Positions 24,509 to 32,810 of a stretch of 64,000 bases of DNA are shown piece by piece. How positions within the stretch are numbered: the first letter of the stretch is position 1; the number at the start of each line of letters is the position of its first letter. The notes under the pieces were generated by a model, which was given only the letters and a program-made list of their open reading frames with translations, made no database searches and had not been told where the DNA came from. The position numbers and the translations under genes were made by a program. Source of the stretch: JAPOXR01 sp964291445 (GTDB lineage: Bacteria > Pseudomonadota > Alphaproteobacteria > Rhodobacterales > Rhodobacteraceae); NCBI GenBank assembly GCA_964291445.2, contig OZ219862.1, positions 1,302,001 through 1,366,000 on the forward strand, given 5' to 3'.

Positions 24509-25197
24509 CCTGCCTGCCAGGAACCACGGGGCTGGTCGTCCAGAACATTGATCGGGCCGATCAAACGGTCATCGACGGACTTGCGGAATGCGGCGTTGCC
24601 ACGGTGCACGAGGCGCAGGGGCGCAAAGGTCTGCTGGCCGACTACATGCGGCCTATCTACCCCGGCGCGCGGATCGCCGGATCGGCGGTGACGATATTGG
24701 CACCGCCCTGCGACAACTGGATGATCCATGTCGCGATCGAACAATTGCAGCCCGGCGATATCATGCTGCTGGGTACGATTACGCCGTCCAATGCCGGCTA
24801 TTTCGGTGATCTGCTGGCCACATCCGCCATGGCGCGCGGCTGTCGCGGTTTGATCATTGACGCAGGCGTGCGTGACGTGCGCGATCTGACAGATATGGGC
24901 TTTCCCGTCTGGTCGAAAGCCGTGCACGCGCAGGGCACGATCAAGGAAACGCTTGGGTCCGTCAATGTGCCCGTAATCTGCGCCGATGCCCTGGTAAACC
25001 CCGGTGATATAATTGTGGCCGATGATGATGGTGTCTGTATCGTGCGCCGAGAGCAGGCCGGCGACGTGCTGGAAAAGGCACAGGCGCGCGAGGCCAATGA
25101 AGGGGGCAAACGGGCAAGGTTTGAAGCCGGAGAGTTGGGCCTCGATATCTACAACATGCGCCAGCGACTGGCAGAACAGGGCCTGAAATATGTCTGA
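24505..25197 (+). CDS. ligK: 4-carboxy-4-hydroxy-2-oxoadipate aldolase/oxaloacetate decarboxylase (RraA fold)
   Basis: The 230-residue protein has the RraA-like fold used by class II LigK/HMG aldolases: ECGVATVHEAQGRKGL, then PGDIMLLGTITPSNAGYFGDLL with the metal site, and RGLIIDAGVRDVRDLTDMGF with the catalytic GxRD. It splits carboxy-hydroxy-oxoadipate into pyruvate and oxaloacetate, the final step of the 4,5-cleavage route. It overlaps galB by four bases at its start and galD by eight at its end, so all are in one operon. Confidence 0.93.
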   Translation: MTCLPGTTGLVVQNIDRADQTVIDGLAECGVATVHEAQGRKGLLADYMRPIYPGARIAGSAVTILAPPCDNWMIHVAIEQLQPGDIMLLGTITPSNAGYFGDLLATSAMARGCRGLIIDAGVRDVRDLTDMGFPVWSKAVHAQGTIKETLGSVNVPVICADALVNPGDIIVADDDGVCIVRREQAGDVLEKAQAREANEGGKRARFEAGELGLDIYNMRQRLAEQGLKYV

Positions 25198-26245
25198 AGG
25201 CGTGCGCTGCATGTGGATGCGCGGCGGCACCTCGAAAGGCGGTTATTTCCTGGACGATGAACTCCCCTCGGACCCGCCGGCGCGCGATGCGTTATTGCTC
25301 CGCGCCATGGGCTCGCCCGATATCCGTCAGATCGACGGGATGGGCGGAGCTGATCCCCTAACCTCAAAAGTGGCCGTTGTCGGCAAGTCGGACCGCGATG
25401 GGGTGGATGTTGATTACCTGTTCCTGCAGGTCTTCGTGGATCAGCCGGTTGTCACCGACGCGCAGAACTGCGGCAACATCCTTGCCGGCGTAGGGGCCTT
25501 TGCCATTGAACGCGGATTGGTTGCGCCGAGTGGCAATGAAACCCCGGTGGCAATTTATATGGAGAACACCGGTCAGATTGCCGTGGCGCGCGTCTCCACA
25601 CCCAACGGCAAGGTCAGCTATCAAGGAGATGCCCGGATTGATGGCGTGCCCGGCGGGGCGGCGGCTGTCCCACTGACGTTCAGGGATACAGCCGGGTCCT
25701 CTTGCGGTGCCCTGCTGCCCACGGGGAACGCCGTCAATGTGGTCGAAGGCGTCGCCGTCACGATGATCGACAATGGCATGCCCTGCGTGGTGATGCGCGC
25801 GGCGGAAATGGGGATCAGCGGCCAAGAGACTCCGGAAGAGCTGGAGGCCAACAGCGCATTTCGAGCCAGGCTGGAAGCGATCCGGCTGGCCTGCGGTCCT
25901 GTGATGAACCTTGGCGACGTGACGAAAAAATCCGTTCCGAAAATGACCATGGTCAGCCCTCCGACTGCAGGAGGGGCCATCGGAACACGAACATTCATTC
26001 CGCACCGCTGTCACAAGACCATCGGTGTGCTTGGCGCGGTCAGCGTCGCGACCGCTTGCCTGATCCCGGGCTCACCTGCCTACGATCTAGCGCAGCGCGG
26101 CGAGGGAGATGAGCGCATATTGTCGGTAGAACATCCAACAGGAGAGATGACAGTGGTCGCGACCCTGGACCAGGCGGGTGACGTGAAGGAAGCTGCGATC
26201 TTGCGCACGGCACGCAAACTGATGGATGGAGAAATTTTCGCATGA
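25190..26245 (+). CDS. galD: 4-oxalomesaconate tautomerase (PrpF family; GalD/LigU type)
   Basis: The 351-residue protein starts RCMWMRGGTSKGGYFLDDEL, the PrpF signature (MRGGTSKG). It has NCGNILAGVGAFAIERGL near residue 90 with the catalytic cysteine, and RTFIPHRCHKTIGVLGA near residue 270. Family members are cofactor-free isomerases. In this operon it should convert the keto or alternative double-bond isomer of oxalomesaconate to the form hydrated by GalB. GalD moves keto to enol, LigU moves a double bond; which one applies here cannot be told from sequence. Confidence 0.92.
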   Translation: MSEGVRCMWMRGGTSKGGYFLDDELPSDPPARDALLLRAMGSPDIRQIDGMGGADPLTSKVAVVGKSDRDGVDVDYLFLQVFVDQPVVTDAQNCGNILAGVGAFAIERGLVAPSGNETPVAIYMENTGQIAVARVSTPNGKVSYQGDARIDGVPGGAAAVPLTFRDTAGSSCGALLPTGNAVNVVEGVAVTMIDNGMPCVVMRAAEMGISGQETPEELEANSAFRARLEAIRLACGPVMNLGDVTKKSVPKMTMVSPPTAGGAIGTRTFIPHRCHKTIGVLGAVSVATACLIPGSPAYDLAQRGEGDERILSVEHPTGEMTVVATLDQAGDVKEAAILRTARKLMDGEIFA

Positions 26246-27126
26246 CCGAGCAGGAAATGGATGCCGATTGGCTGGTCTTTCATCCCGATCCCAAGCTGCC
26301 GGACTTCAAGCTGCCCGAAGGGGCGGTGGACGCCCATTGCCATGTCTTTGGCCCGTCGCCGGAGTTTCCCTTTGCGCCAGAACGCAAATACACCCCCTGC
26401 AATGCGGGCAAGGATCAGCTTTTTGCCTTGCGTGACCATCTGGGCTTTTCGCGAAACGTGATCGTGCAGGCAACCTGTCACGGCAAGGATAATTCAGCCA
26501 TGGTCGATGCCTGCCGCGCCGGCGGGGAGTTGGCGCGTGGCGTTGCCAGCGTCGGCGCCGATATATCTCGGGAAGCATTGGCCGAAATGCATGACGCCGG
26601 TGTTCGTGGCGTTCGCTTCAACTTTGTCAAGCGTCTGGTGGACGCGACCCCAAAAGAGGTCTTTATCGGAATTGCCGACAAGATACAGGCGTTCGGCTGG
26701 TCCATCGTGGTTTATTTCGAAGCGGCCGATTTGGAAGAGTTGGAGCCCTTCCTCAAGCAACTGCCTGGTATCATCGTTGTCGATCACATGGGCCGCCCGG
26801 ATGTGACCAAGGGTGTGGATCACCCCGATTTCAAGCGGTTCATCCGCCTGATGTCCGAGAATGAAAACATCTGGACCAAAGTTACCTGCCCGGAGCGATT
26901 GACATTCGCAGGCGCACCCTATGGCGACGTTGTGCCTTATTGCCGGAGTATCGTTGATCAATTCGAAGATCGGGTCCTGTGGGGAACCGATTGGCCGCAT
27001 CCAAACATGAAATCGCATATGCCCGATGATGGCGCGCTCGTGGATTACATACCGCGCATCGCGCGCACGCCGGAGCAGCAGGAAAAGCTACTCATCGCCA
27101 ATCCGATGCGCCTATACTGGACATAG
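26242..27126 (+). CDS. ligI: 2-pyrone-4,6-dicarboxylate lactonase (amidohydrolase 2 family)
   Basis: The 294-residue protein has the LigI layout: VDAHCHVFGPSPEFPFAP near residue 30, HDAGVRGVRFNFVKRLVD, VVDHMGRPDVTKG, and RVLWGTDWPHPNMKSHMPDD with the conserved catalytic aspartate. It hydrolyses the lactone made by LigC, giving 4-oxalomesaconate for GalD and GalB. It is the last gene of the plus-strand operon and overlaps galD by four bases. With the divergent ligABC genes this completes the pathway. Confidence 0.95.
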   Translation: MTEQEMDADWLVFHPDPKLPDFKLPEGAVDAHCHVFGPSPEFPFAPERKYTPCNAGKDQLFALRDHLGFSRNVIVQATCHGKDNSAMVDACRAGGELARGVASVGADISREALAEMHDAGVRGVRFNFVKRLVDATPKEVFIGIADKIQAFGWSIVVYFEAADLEELEPFLKQLPGIIVVDHMGRPDVTKGVDHPDFKRFIRLMSENENIWTKVTCPERLTFAGAPYGDVVPYCRSIVDQFEDRVLWGTDWPHPNMKSHMPDDGALVDYIPRIARTPEQQEKLLIANPMRLYWT

Positions 27127-27696
27127 GGTCCTGAGCCGGCCCACTCGGCCTCTTCACAAGATCGGGTGCACGGACGCAAGCAGCGTCCACAAGCACCAGA
27201 GCGCAACAACATGGAACGCCAGTTGCAATACGCCCTTCTTGAAGGTCAGCACGGTTGGGTTTCCGTTGGCACCTTGCGCTGCCCAGAGCCAGCAGATCGG
27301 GCAAGAAACCTCAGGACAAATTTAACAGCGGGGTCGCCACCTGGACTTCCGGCTTCGGATGTCGGTGGTGGTGGTTTGCGGGATGCGGGCATGGGGCTCC
27401 CACCGGAATGTTGCCGGGCGGTCGTTGCCTGGGCTCGCTCCCATGGCCGCGGACTGGACAAACTTCGCCATCTCCCCTCTGGCAATCCGGGTCGTGACCC
27501 GGAAGGCACGGGATGGAAGGGCTCGGCCTGGTTGCCATGTGCCGGCACGCCCTGGACCAGGGCTGGTCCGGGCGGCATGTTTGAGCGACCAAGTTCAGGA
27601 TTGAGGTTGGAATGATGATGTGTCAGGAGATCGGCATGCAGATCTGCCGTTGCATATCCTGCCTCGACACGCCGCCGGGGCCGGCATCCATCGGGC
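27127..27696. other. Intergenic stretch; one uninterpreted minus-strand open frame
   Basis: No recognised gene. On the minus strand 27154-27321 is open and reads sensibly (ending LQLAFHVVALWCLWTLLA, a likely membrane segment) but has no ATG, GTG or TTG start, so it may be the tail of a lost membrane protein. The rest, about 27330-27696, is GC-rich with no clear coding signal. This marks the right end of the catabolic island. Confidence 0.3.
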
Positions 27697-28725
27697 ATGG
27701 CGGCCCGGTCGCATGCCGGTGGTAGGGCCTTGATCCGGCTCTCCGAAGTCGTGACTTCGGCATCCGAATCGCAGCTTGCCGGCAAGAATCCGGGAACGGC
27801 CCTCAATGTCGACTGGGTGCAGGGGGTGCAGGTGAACCGGAGTGCCGTTGAGCGCAGGACGAAATCCCTTCCCGGGCGGCGCAGCATCAAGAAGGCGTGG
27901 CAGGCCGCCTGGCTGCTGCGGGCGATTACCCTCATCGATCTGACGACATTGGCCGGCGACGATACCGGGGGGCGGGTCAGTCGGCTGATTGCCAAGGCCC
28001 GACAACCCGTTCGCGAGGATTTGCTGGAGGCGCTGGGAATGGCTGACCATCCGGTCAGCGTTGCCGCAATCTGCGTCTACCATGCGTTCATCTCCCGCTG
28101 CGCCGCTGCGCTGACCGGTTCCGGCGTCAGGGTGGCAGCGGTGTCGACCGGGTTCCCGGCCGGGCAATCGCCCTACGGGCTCAGGCTGGCGGAAATCGGC
28201 GAATCGATCCGTGCCGGCGCCGAAGAGATCGACATCGTCATCTCGCGGCGCCATGTGCTGGCGGGTGACTGGGAGGCGCTGTACGGCGAGGTCCGGGAGT
28301 TCCGCTCGGCATGCGAGGGGCGTTGCCTCAAGACCATCCTGGCGACCGGGGAGCTTGGAACGCTGCGCAATGTCGCCCGGGCCTCGCTGGTCTGCATGAT
28401 GGCCGGTGCCGATTTCGTGAAGACCTCGACCGGCAAGGAAAGGGTCAACGCCACCCTTCCGGTCTCGCTGACCATGATGCGCACCATCCGCGACTATCAC
28501 CAGAAGACCGGCCATCGGGTCGGATTCAAGCCGGCCGGGGGCATTTCCCGGGCCAAGGACGCCCTGGTCTATCTGTCCCTGGTCAAGGAAGAGCTGGGCG
28601 ATGCCTGGATCTCGCCGGAATATTTCCGCTTCGGCGCGTCGAGCCTGCTTGCCGACATCGAACGGCAACTCGAACACCATGTGACCGGCAACTACTCCGT
28701 CGGCCACAACCACCCTGTGGGCTGA
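27697..28725 (+). CDS. deoC: Deoxyribose-phosphate aldolase
   Basis: The protein, up to 342 residues long, has class I DeoC features: a long alphaproteobacterial-type start (NPGTALNVDWVQGVQVN, then RRSIKKAWQAAWLLRAITLI), SVAAICVYHAF, RVAAVSTGFPAG, the catalytic lysine in GADFVKTSTGKE near residue 250, and VGFKPAGGISRAKDAL. It splits 2-deoxyribose-5-phosphate into glyceraldehyde-3-phosphate and acetaldehyde. The start is uncertain: ATG 27697 has a weak ribosome site and the first 30 residues lack clear homology, so a TTG or GTG up to 27751 is possible. The aldehyde dehydrogenase begins three bases after its stop and can oxidise the acetaldehyde. Confidence 0.93.
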   Translation: MAARSHAGGRALIRLSEVVTSASESQLAGKNPGTALNVDWVQGVQVNRSAVERRTKSLPGRRSIKKAWQAAWLLRAITLIDLTTLAGDDTGGRVSRLIAKARQPVREDLLEALGMADHPVSVAAICVYHAFISRCAAALTGSGVRVAAVSTGFPAGQSPYGLRLAEIGESIRAGAEEIDIVISRRHVLAGDWEALYGEVREFRSACEGRCLKTILATGELGTLRNVARASLVCMMAGADFVKTSTGKERVNATLPVSLTMMRTIRDYHQKTGHRVGFKPAGGISRAKDALVYLSLVKEELGDAWISPEYFRFGASSLLADIERQLEHHVTGNYSVGHNHPVG

Positions 28726-28728
28726 CCG

Positions 28729-31098
28729 ATGACGGTCAAGGACAGGTTTGACAGCATGGAATACGGCCCGGCACCGGAAGATCCCGGGCCGGCCATGGCC
28801 TGGCTTGACCGCCACCAGCGGCGATTCGGTCATTTCGTGCATGGCGCCATGGTCGACGGGCATGGGAGCGAGACCTTCATCACCCGGAACCCGGCAACCG
28901 GCGAGGAGTTGGCAACGGTCGCACAGGCAGACCAGGAGGATGTGGCGAACGCGGTCGCCGCGGCCCGGGACGCCCAGCCACGCTGGCGGGGCAGCCCGGA
29001 ATTCCGGGCGCGTTGCCTCTATTCGCTGGCCCGGCTGATCCAGAAGAACAGCCGATTGCTGTCGGTCCTCGAATCCCTCGACAATGGCAAGCCGCTGCGT
29101 GAATCCCGCGACATCGACATTCCACTGGTTGCCCGACACTTCTATTTCCATGCCGGTGCTGCGCAGCTGATGCCGTCGACGATGCCTGACCGCAGCCCGA
29201 TCGGGGTCTGCGGACAGATCATCCCATGGAACTTTCCGCTGCTGATGCTGGCATGGAAGATTGCACCGGCGATCGCCATGGGCAACACCGTGGTACTCAA
29301 GCCGGCCGAATACACGCCGCTCACTGCGCTGCTGTTTGCCGAACTGTCGGCCGAGGCCGGCATTCTGCCGGGCGTGATCAATATCATTACCGGCGACGGG
29401 CGGGCCGGCGAAATGCTTGTTGCGCATGACCAGGTCGACAAGATCGCCTTTACCGGATCGACCGAGGTGGGACGCGCCATCCGGCGGGCAACTGCCGGCA
29501 GCGGCAAATCCCTCACCCTGGAGCTTGGCGGCAAATCCCCGTTCATCGTCTTCGACGATGCCGATCTCGACTCGGTGGTCGAGGGTGTCGTCGACGCCAT
29601 CTGGTTCAACCAGGGGCAGGTCTGCTGCGCCGGGTCGCGGCTGCTGGTCCAGGAGAATATTGCCGAGGAATTGCACCGCAAGATCATCGACCGCATGGCC
29701 CGCCTGCGTGTCGGCAACCCGCTCGACAAGAGCATCGACATCGGCGCTATCGTTGATGCGGTCCAGTTGGCACGAATCAGGGAAATGGTCGACGAGTGTT
29801 CGGACCGTGACTGCCAGGTTCACCGGGCGCCGGTGGCGTTGCCGCAGACCGGGTTTTTCTATCCGCCAACGCTGATTACCGGACTACAGGCAGCATCCCG
29901 GCTCATGCAGGAGGAAATCTTCGGCCCGGTGCTGGTCGGGACAACGTTCCGAACCCCTGCCGAGGCGGTCGAACTGGCAAACAATACACGCTACGGCCTG
30001 GCCGCTTCGGTCTGGTCCGAGAACATCAACCTTGCCCTCGATATTGCCCCCCGCCTGGCATGCGGCGTGGTGTGGATCAATTCAACCAACCTTTTTGACG
30101 CCGCGGCCGGATTTGGCGGGCGCCGGGAGTCCGGCTTTGGTCGCGAAGGTGGATGGGAGGGGCTGACCGCCTATACAAGGTCAGACCGGTACCGGGATGG
30201 CGCCGACGGCAGGCGTGTCATCCGCCGGCGGGGCCCACCGTCAGCCATGCAGATCGACCGCACCGCCAAGCACTATATCGGCGGCCGCCAGGCAAGACCC
30301 GACAGCGGCTATTCGAGGCCCGTCTCCTCGGAAGTCTTCAATCACCATCTCGGCCATGCTCCGCTCGGCAATCGGAAGGATATCAGGAACGCCGTCGAGG
30401 CGGCGGAGAAGGCCCGGGGTTGGGCCGCGGTTTCCGGGCATTCGCGTGCGCAGATCCTCTATTTCATTGCCGAGAACCTGTCGGCGAGGCGGGATGAGTT
30501 TGCCCGCAGGATCGCGGAACAGACATCGGTATCGGTCAGGCATGGCGAGGAAGAGGTTGCGGCCAGCACGAACCGGCTGTTCACCTATGCCGCCTGGGCA
30601 GACAAGTATGACAGCAATGTTCACCAGGTCCCGATGCGCGGCGTCGTGCTGGCCATGCGAGAGCCGGTTGGCGTCGTCGGCGCCATCTGCCCGAACCGGT
30701 ACCCCCTCCTTGGCCTGGTGTCGGTGATGGCGCCGCTGATGGCGATGGGCAATACCTGCATCCTAGTGCCTTCCGAACCGCACCCACTCTCGGCGACCGA
30801 TTTCTACCAGGTTCTCGATACATCCGATGTGCCGGCGGGAGTCGTCAACATTGTCGCCGGGGACGGCGAAGAACTGGCCAGGACCCTGGCGCGTCACTCG
30901 GGAGTGGATGCAGTCTGGAGTTTTGGCCGGCCCGGGCTGACGAAGGCAATCGAGGCTGAATCGGCCGGTAACCTCAAGCGAAGCTGGCTCGATCTCGAGC
31001 AGCCGGTGGACTGGCGTGACCGGAATGTCGGCGAGGGCGAGGAGTTTCTTCGCAACGCCACCGAGATCAAAAATGTCTGGATCCCGTACGGGGAATGA
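28729..31098 (+). CDS. Tandem aldehyde dehydrogenase (one catalytic, one degenerate ALDH domain)
   Basis: The 789-residue protein has two ALDH-like halves. The first (about 25-490) is complete: GVCGQIIPWNFPLLMLAWKI, VVLKPAEYTP, FTGSTEVGRAI, the glutamate in LELGGKSPF, and the catalytic cysteine in GQVCCAGSR. The second (about 510-789) repeats the start (GVVLAMREPVGVVGAICPNR, then GNTCILVPSEPHP) but stops before any catalytic-cysteine block. It is probably structural or allosteric. This double protein next to deoC is common in alphaproteobacteria and is expected to oxidise acetaldehyde. It is separated from deoC by three bases. Confidence 0.92.
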   Translation: MTVKDRFDSMEYGPAPEDPGPAMAWLDRHQRRFGHFVHGAMVDGHGSETFITRNPATGEELATVAQADQEDVANAVAAARDAQPRWRGSPEFRARCLYSLARLIQKNSRLLSVLESLDNGKPLRESRDIDIPLVARHFYFHAGAAQLMPSTMPDRSPIGVCGQIIPWNFPLLMLAWKIAPAIAMGNTVVLKPAEYTPLTALLFAELSAEAGILPGVINIITGDGRAGEMLVAHDQVDKIAFTGSTEVGRAIRRATAGSGKSLTLELGGKSPFIVFDDADLDSVVEGVVDAIWFNQGQVCCAGSRLLVQENIAEELHRKIIDRMARLRVGNPLDKSIDIGAIVDAVQLARIREMVDECSDRDCQVHRAPVALPQTGFFYPPTLITGLQAASRLMQEEIFGPVLVGTTFRTPAEAVELANNTRYGLAASVWSENINLALDIAPRLACGVVWINSTNLFDAAAGFGGRRESGFGREGGWEGLTAYTRSDRYRDGADGRRVIRRRGPPSAMQIDRTAKHYIGGRQARPDSGYSRPVSSEVFNHHLGHAPLGNRKDIRNAVEAAEKARGWAAVSGHSRAQILYFIAENLSARRDEFARRIAEQTSVSVRHGEEEVAASTNRLFTYAAWADKYDSNVHQVPMRGVVLAMREPVGVVGAICPNRYPLLGLVSVMAPLMAMGNTCILVPSEPHPLSATDFYQVLDTSDVPAGVVNIVAGDGEELARTLARHSGVDAVWSFGRPGLTKAIEAESAGNLKRSWLDLEQPVDWRDRNVGEGEEFLRNATEIKNVWIPYGE

Positions 31099-31208
31099 CG
31101 GGGCATTCCGCCTGGCCGACGACGAGGTCATGTTCGGAACACGCTTCTGGCTGAGTCGACTCCGTCCCCTCTACCGATGACCAGCCAGGGCGGCCGGCAT
31201 CCCGGCGG

Positions 31209-32462
31209 TCACTCTGCGAGACCCAGCAACCTCAGCGTCTGGCGATCAGGCTGTCCGGTTTCGGTGATACCGGCGGCGTGCTGATACTGGCGCATTGCAC
31301 CCTGTGACCTCGGCCCCCAGACACCGTCGGCGGCACCGGCATCATGACCGGCGATATTGAGCAATGTCTGGATCAGCCGGTAATCCTGCCGGGAAAACAC
31401 CAGCGCCTCCCCGGTGCATTCCTCGAAGGCAACATCGGAGACGTCCCGGATGCCATCAAGATCAAGGCTGACGGTCCGCAGCTTGTCATGACTGTCCCAG
31501 ATCTCCAGCCTGAGCGTCCGTGAGGCGGTCATGCCGATGGCAAGGTCATGGGCATCGACGCCATCCAGCATGACGGTCTGCCCGCCATCCAGTACCCGCC
31601 AATCCGTATTGTAGACCGACACCTCGTCCAGCCGGTAATCGACATCAAGCGCCGACCCCAACCCAAAGAGGCCGCCCTCCCGGGCAATGACCGTAACCTG
31701 GTACTGGTCGTCCTCGCAACTCACCTCCAGCAGGGCCCGAAACCCGGTGGAGTCATCATCGGCCAGCCAGGACGAGAAATTCGTCGCCGTGAACAGCTGC
31801 CAGTCATCGTCGGTCTCAACGGTCCACCAGCCTGCCAGCCAAGCGCCATCGTTTACCTTCCCCCTGACGAGGTGGTGGTCGATCATTGCGTCGGGACCGG
31901 CACGCTTTGCATCGGCCTCGACGCCTGCCTGGATTCCTGACGCGACCCCTTCCGCCGCCATGGCGGGGACGGCTGATCCTGGCACCGCCACGCCATATCT
32001 CGCCTGGACATATGCGAGCAGCAACTGTGTCCTGACCAGCCGCTCGGATTCAAGCCGCAGCCTTGCCACCGATTGCTCGACACCGTCCAACGCCTCGACC
32101 TCGACCGCGGTATCACTGATCCTGGCATCGGCCTCGACCAATTCCTCGGCAAGCAGCCTGGCCTGTTCGACGTCCGGCTCAACCGCCGGCACGACGATTC
32201 TCGTTGCCTCGCGGCCTTCCAGGACCAGGAGTCGGTTCCTGATCAATGCCCCCGAAAGCGCCAGCACCTCCTGTCGCAGCCGCGCCACTTCCCGGACGTC
32301 TGCAGATTCCCCGGAATGGACAACCGATTCCGCCTCGAAAATTTGTTCGGATATGTCATCAAGCTCTGCCTCGAGCTCTACAACGCCCTGGGCGGCCGCA
32401 AATGATGCCGCCGAGACCAGGGCGGCAACCAGGATGGTGGATTTCAATGCTGGAAGAATCAT
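31209..32462 (-). CDS. Secreted coiled-coil protein with a C-terminal peptidoglycan-binding domain
   Basis: The 417-residue protein has a signal peptide (STILVAALVSAASFAAA, cut after AAAQ). A heptad-rich region follows (about 24-150, with many Glu/Ala/Leu). A middle beta-rich part contains WLAGWWTVETDDDW. A PG_binding_1-like end carries YRLIQTLLNIAGHDAGAADG then GPRSQGAMRQYQ. It should lie in the periplasm and touch peptidoglycan. I chose ATG 32462, preceded by GAGAGGGA; the longer frame has no homology and would hide the signal peptide. The function of the middle part is unknown to me. Confidence 0.75.
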   Translation of the reverse strand: MILPALKSTILVAALVSAASFAAAQGVVELEAELDDISEQIFEAESVVHSGESADVREVARLRQEVLALSGALIRNRLLVLEGREATRIVVPAVEPDVEQARLLAEELVEADARISDTAVEVEALDGVEQSVARLRLESERLVRTQLLLAYVQARYGVAVPGSAVPAMAAEGVASGIQAGVEADAKRAGPDAMIDHHLVRGKVNDGAWLAGWWTVETDDDWQLFTATNFSSWLADDDSTGFRALLEVSCEDDQYQVTVIAREGGLFGLGSALDVDYRLDEVSVYNTDWRVLDGGQTVMLDGVDAHDLAIGMTASRTLRLEIWDSHDKLRTVSLDLDGIRDVSDVAFEECTGEALVFSRQDYRLIQTLLNIAGHDAGAADGVWGPRSQGAMRQYQHAAGITETGQPDRQTLRLLGLAE

Positions 32463-32810
32463 GTTTCCCTCTCGCCCGACGGGGCTCGCCATCACTCTAT
32501 CGCGGCTGGACACGGTCGGGGACTCGACAGATTGACAGTGATTTATCCGCGCGATCCCGTGCATTGGCAAGCAAATCACCAGTCCGCCGCAATCCGAACG
32601 GATTTCGGGCACCTTCGACGGGACCCGACAGACCTCCCGCCCCTCCGCTTCGGGGATTGCCCGACATCCTGCCCCTTTCCACAATTTCGGAGTTTCTCGG
32701 TCATCGGCAATTCACTATTGCTGTCATGACCGGACCGGCAGCAGCACCGGCGGGCCGTCCGGATGCGGAAAAGCCGGCGGTTTTGACCAGGTATCGGAAC
32801 AGGCACACGG
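32463..32810. other. Divergent intergenic region upstream of uvrB
   Basis: It should hold the promoters of uvrB (plus) and the peptidoglycan-binding gene (minus). I looked for the alphaproteobacterial LexA box (GTTC-N7-GTTC) and did not see a clear one. No coding sequence is supported. Confidence 0.4.

Noticed and set aside
27595..29823. 742-residue minus-strand open frame
   Set aside because: It lies opposite deoC and the aldehyde dehydrogenase, whose motifs are clear, and shows no domain of its own.
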